Source: Eggerthellaceae bacterium (GTDB lineage: Bacteria; Actinomycetota; Coriobacteriia; Coriobacteriales; Eggerthellaceae). Taken from it: DNA of 13,995 nucleotides. The stretch covers positions 1-13,995 of the forward strand of contig JAFUCW010000154.1 in assembly GCA_017459485.1 (NCBI GenBank), written 5' to 3'. This document shows, one piece after another, positions 13,524 to 13,995 of the stretch. The notes beneath the pieces are model-generated. The model made no database searches. It was not told where the DNA came from and was given only the letters and a program-made list of their open reading frames with translations. A program made the position numbers and the translations under genes. Each line of letters opens with the position of its first letter. Position 1 is the first letter of the stretch.

Positions 13524-13995
13524 CACCGTTTTGTGACGTATCGGCATTGTGAATGGCGTTTTCGTCCTGCGGTGCACCATATTGGGACGTGCTGGCACTC
13601 AACATTGCTCTAGCATCAGGTGCGGCGTTCCCCCCTAAAACTCCGCCGCGGGTAAGCCTGCGCACTCCGCGGTTTTTGAACGGTGCAGTGCGCTCCTGCA
13701 GAGAAAGAGCGATGGAATTGATGATGAACGAGACAGCTAGCAAAACGATGCCGAGCGCGATGGCGTACTCGAAATGCCCCATGTTCGTTTCGAGCATGAT
13801 GGCAGTGGTCATGACACGAGTCTTGTATTGCACGTTTCCGCCAACCAGCATGACCGCGCCTACTTCGCCAATGGAGCGTCCGAAGGCTACGAAGGCTATA
13901 GAAAGCAAAGGGGAGCGGCACTCGTAAAGCAGCGCGTGCAGTTCACGTGCGAAAGAAAGGCCCATGCCATGGGCGGTTTCGTGCACTTGTGGAGC
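13510..13995 (-). CDS. tupB: Tungstate-type ABC transporter permease (TupB-like), N-terminus beyond the right edge
   Basis: The C-terminal 161 residues are visible. The permease coupling loop FGRSIGEVGAVMLVGGN and the following TRVMTTAIMLETNMGHFE are characteristic of TupB/WtpB-type permeases, which form the membrane channel for tungstate delivered by TupA. One hydrophobic helix (YAIALGIVLLAVSFIINSIA) follows. After SLQERTAPFKN there is an unusually long hydrophilic tail of about 55 residues, rich in Ala, Asn, Asp and Gly and ending QNGDGHE. Its gene overlaps the ATPase start. The binding protein gene (tupA) would be expected further right, outside the window. Assignment to tungstate rather than molybdate or sulfate rests on these motifs and on the tungsten-enzyme context. 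Confidence 0.87.
   Translation of the reverse strand, partial: APQVHETAHGMGLSFARELHALLYECRSPLLSIAFVAFGRSIGEVGAVMLVGGNVQYKTRVMTTAIMLETNMGHFEYAIALGIVLLAVSFIINSIALSLQERTAPFKNRGVRRLTRGGVLGGNAAPDARAMLSASTSQYGAPQDENAIHNADTSQNGDGHE

Noticed and set aside
1..13995. tRNA, rRNA, CRISPR array or insertion sequence
   Set aside because: No repeat-spacer pattern, transposase domain or RNA-gene signature was seen on either strand.

Overview
The window looks like chromosomal DNA from an anaerobic, moderately GC-rich bacterium. It is most likely a member of the Eggerthellaceae/Coriobacteriia. This is inferred from the combination of a tungsten-type aldehyde oxidoreductase, a MoeA fused to a periplasmic-binding-like domain, TupB/TupC-type tungstate transport genes and strong GGAGG ribosome binding sites. 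No species-level marker such as an rRNA or tRNA is present, so the assignment is tentative.

Layout. Bases 3-83 hold the last codons of an unidentified gene. A Fic-domain gene follows on the minus strand (142-1233). Its active-site motif carries Arg where the catalytic His should be. The 219-bp divergent region (1234-1452) contains a cluster of TAGGCA half-sites, overlapping candidate promoters and a hairpin leader. The plus-strand operon then runs: four-cluster ferredoxin-like subunit (1453-1929), aldehyde:ferredoxin oxidoreductase catalytic subunit (1929-3734), MoaD-like sulfur carrier (3912-4184), NuoE-like (4273-4758), NuoF/HydB-like (4751-6562), NuoG/HoxU-like (6559-7311), a HesA/MoeB/ThiF-like activating enzyme broken by a frameshift at a G6 run (7381-8069), and a 93-aa protein ending in Gly-Gly (8075-8356).

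A 387-bp convergent gap (8357-8743) separates this from a minus-strand set read from right to left: a tungstate-type ABC permease (partial at the right edge), its ATPase, a histidine-containing membrane protein, MoeA, and a MoeA with a C-terminal binding-protein-like domain.

How the genes fit together. The plus operon appears to encode a five-subunit tungsten aldehyde oxidoreductase: a catalytic W-pterin subunit, a polyferredoxin subunit, and a NuoE/F/G-like module of the kind found in flavin-based bifurcating enzymes. It also carries a sulfur carrier and an E1-like enzyme that could serve the pterin dithiolene. The minus-strand genes would import tungstate and insert the metal. The window therefore reads as a nearly self-contained tungsten-enzyme island covering uptake, cofactor maturation, catalyst and NAD(H)/ferredoxin coupling. 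Early pterin genes (moaA, moaC, mogA) and the tungstate-binding lipoprotein (tupA) are not seen here. The least explained parts are the frameshifted E1-like gene, the adjacent small AGG-ending protein, the leader upstream of the operon, and the Fic/operator region.
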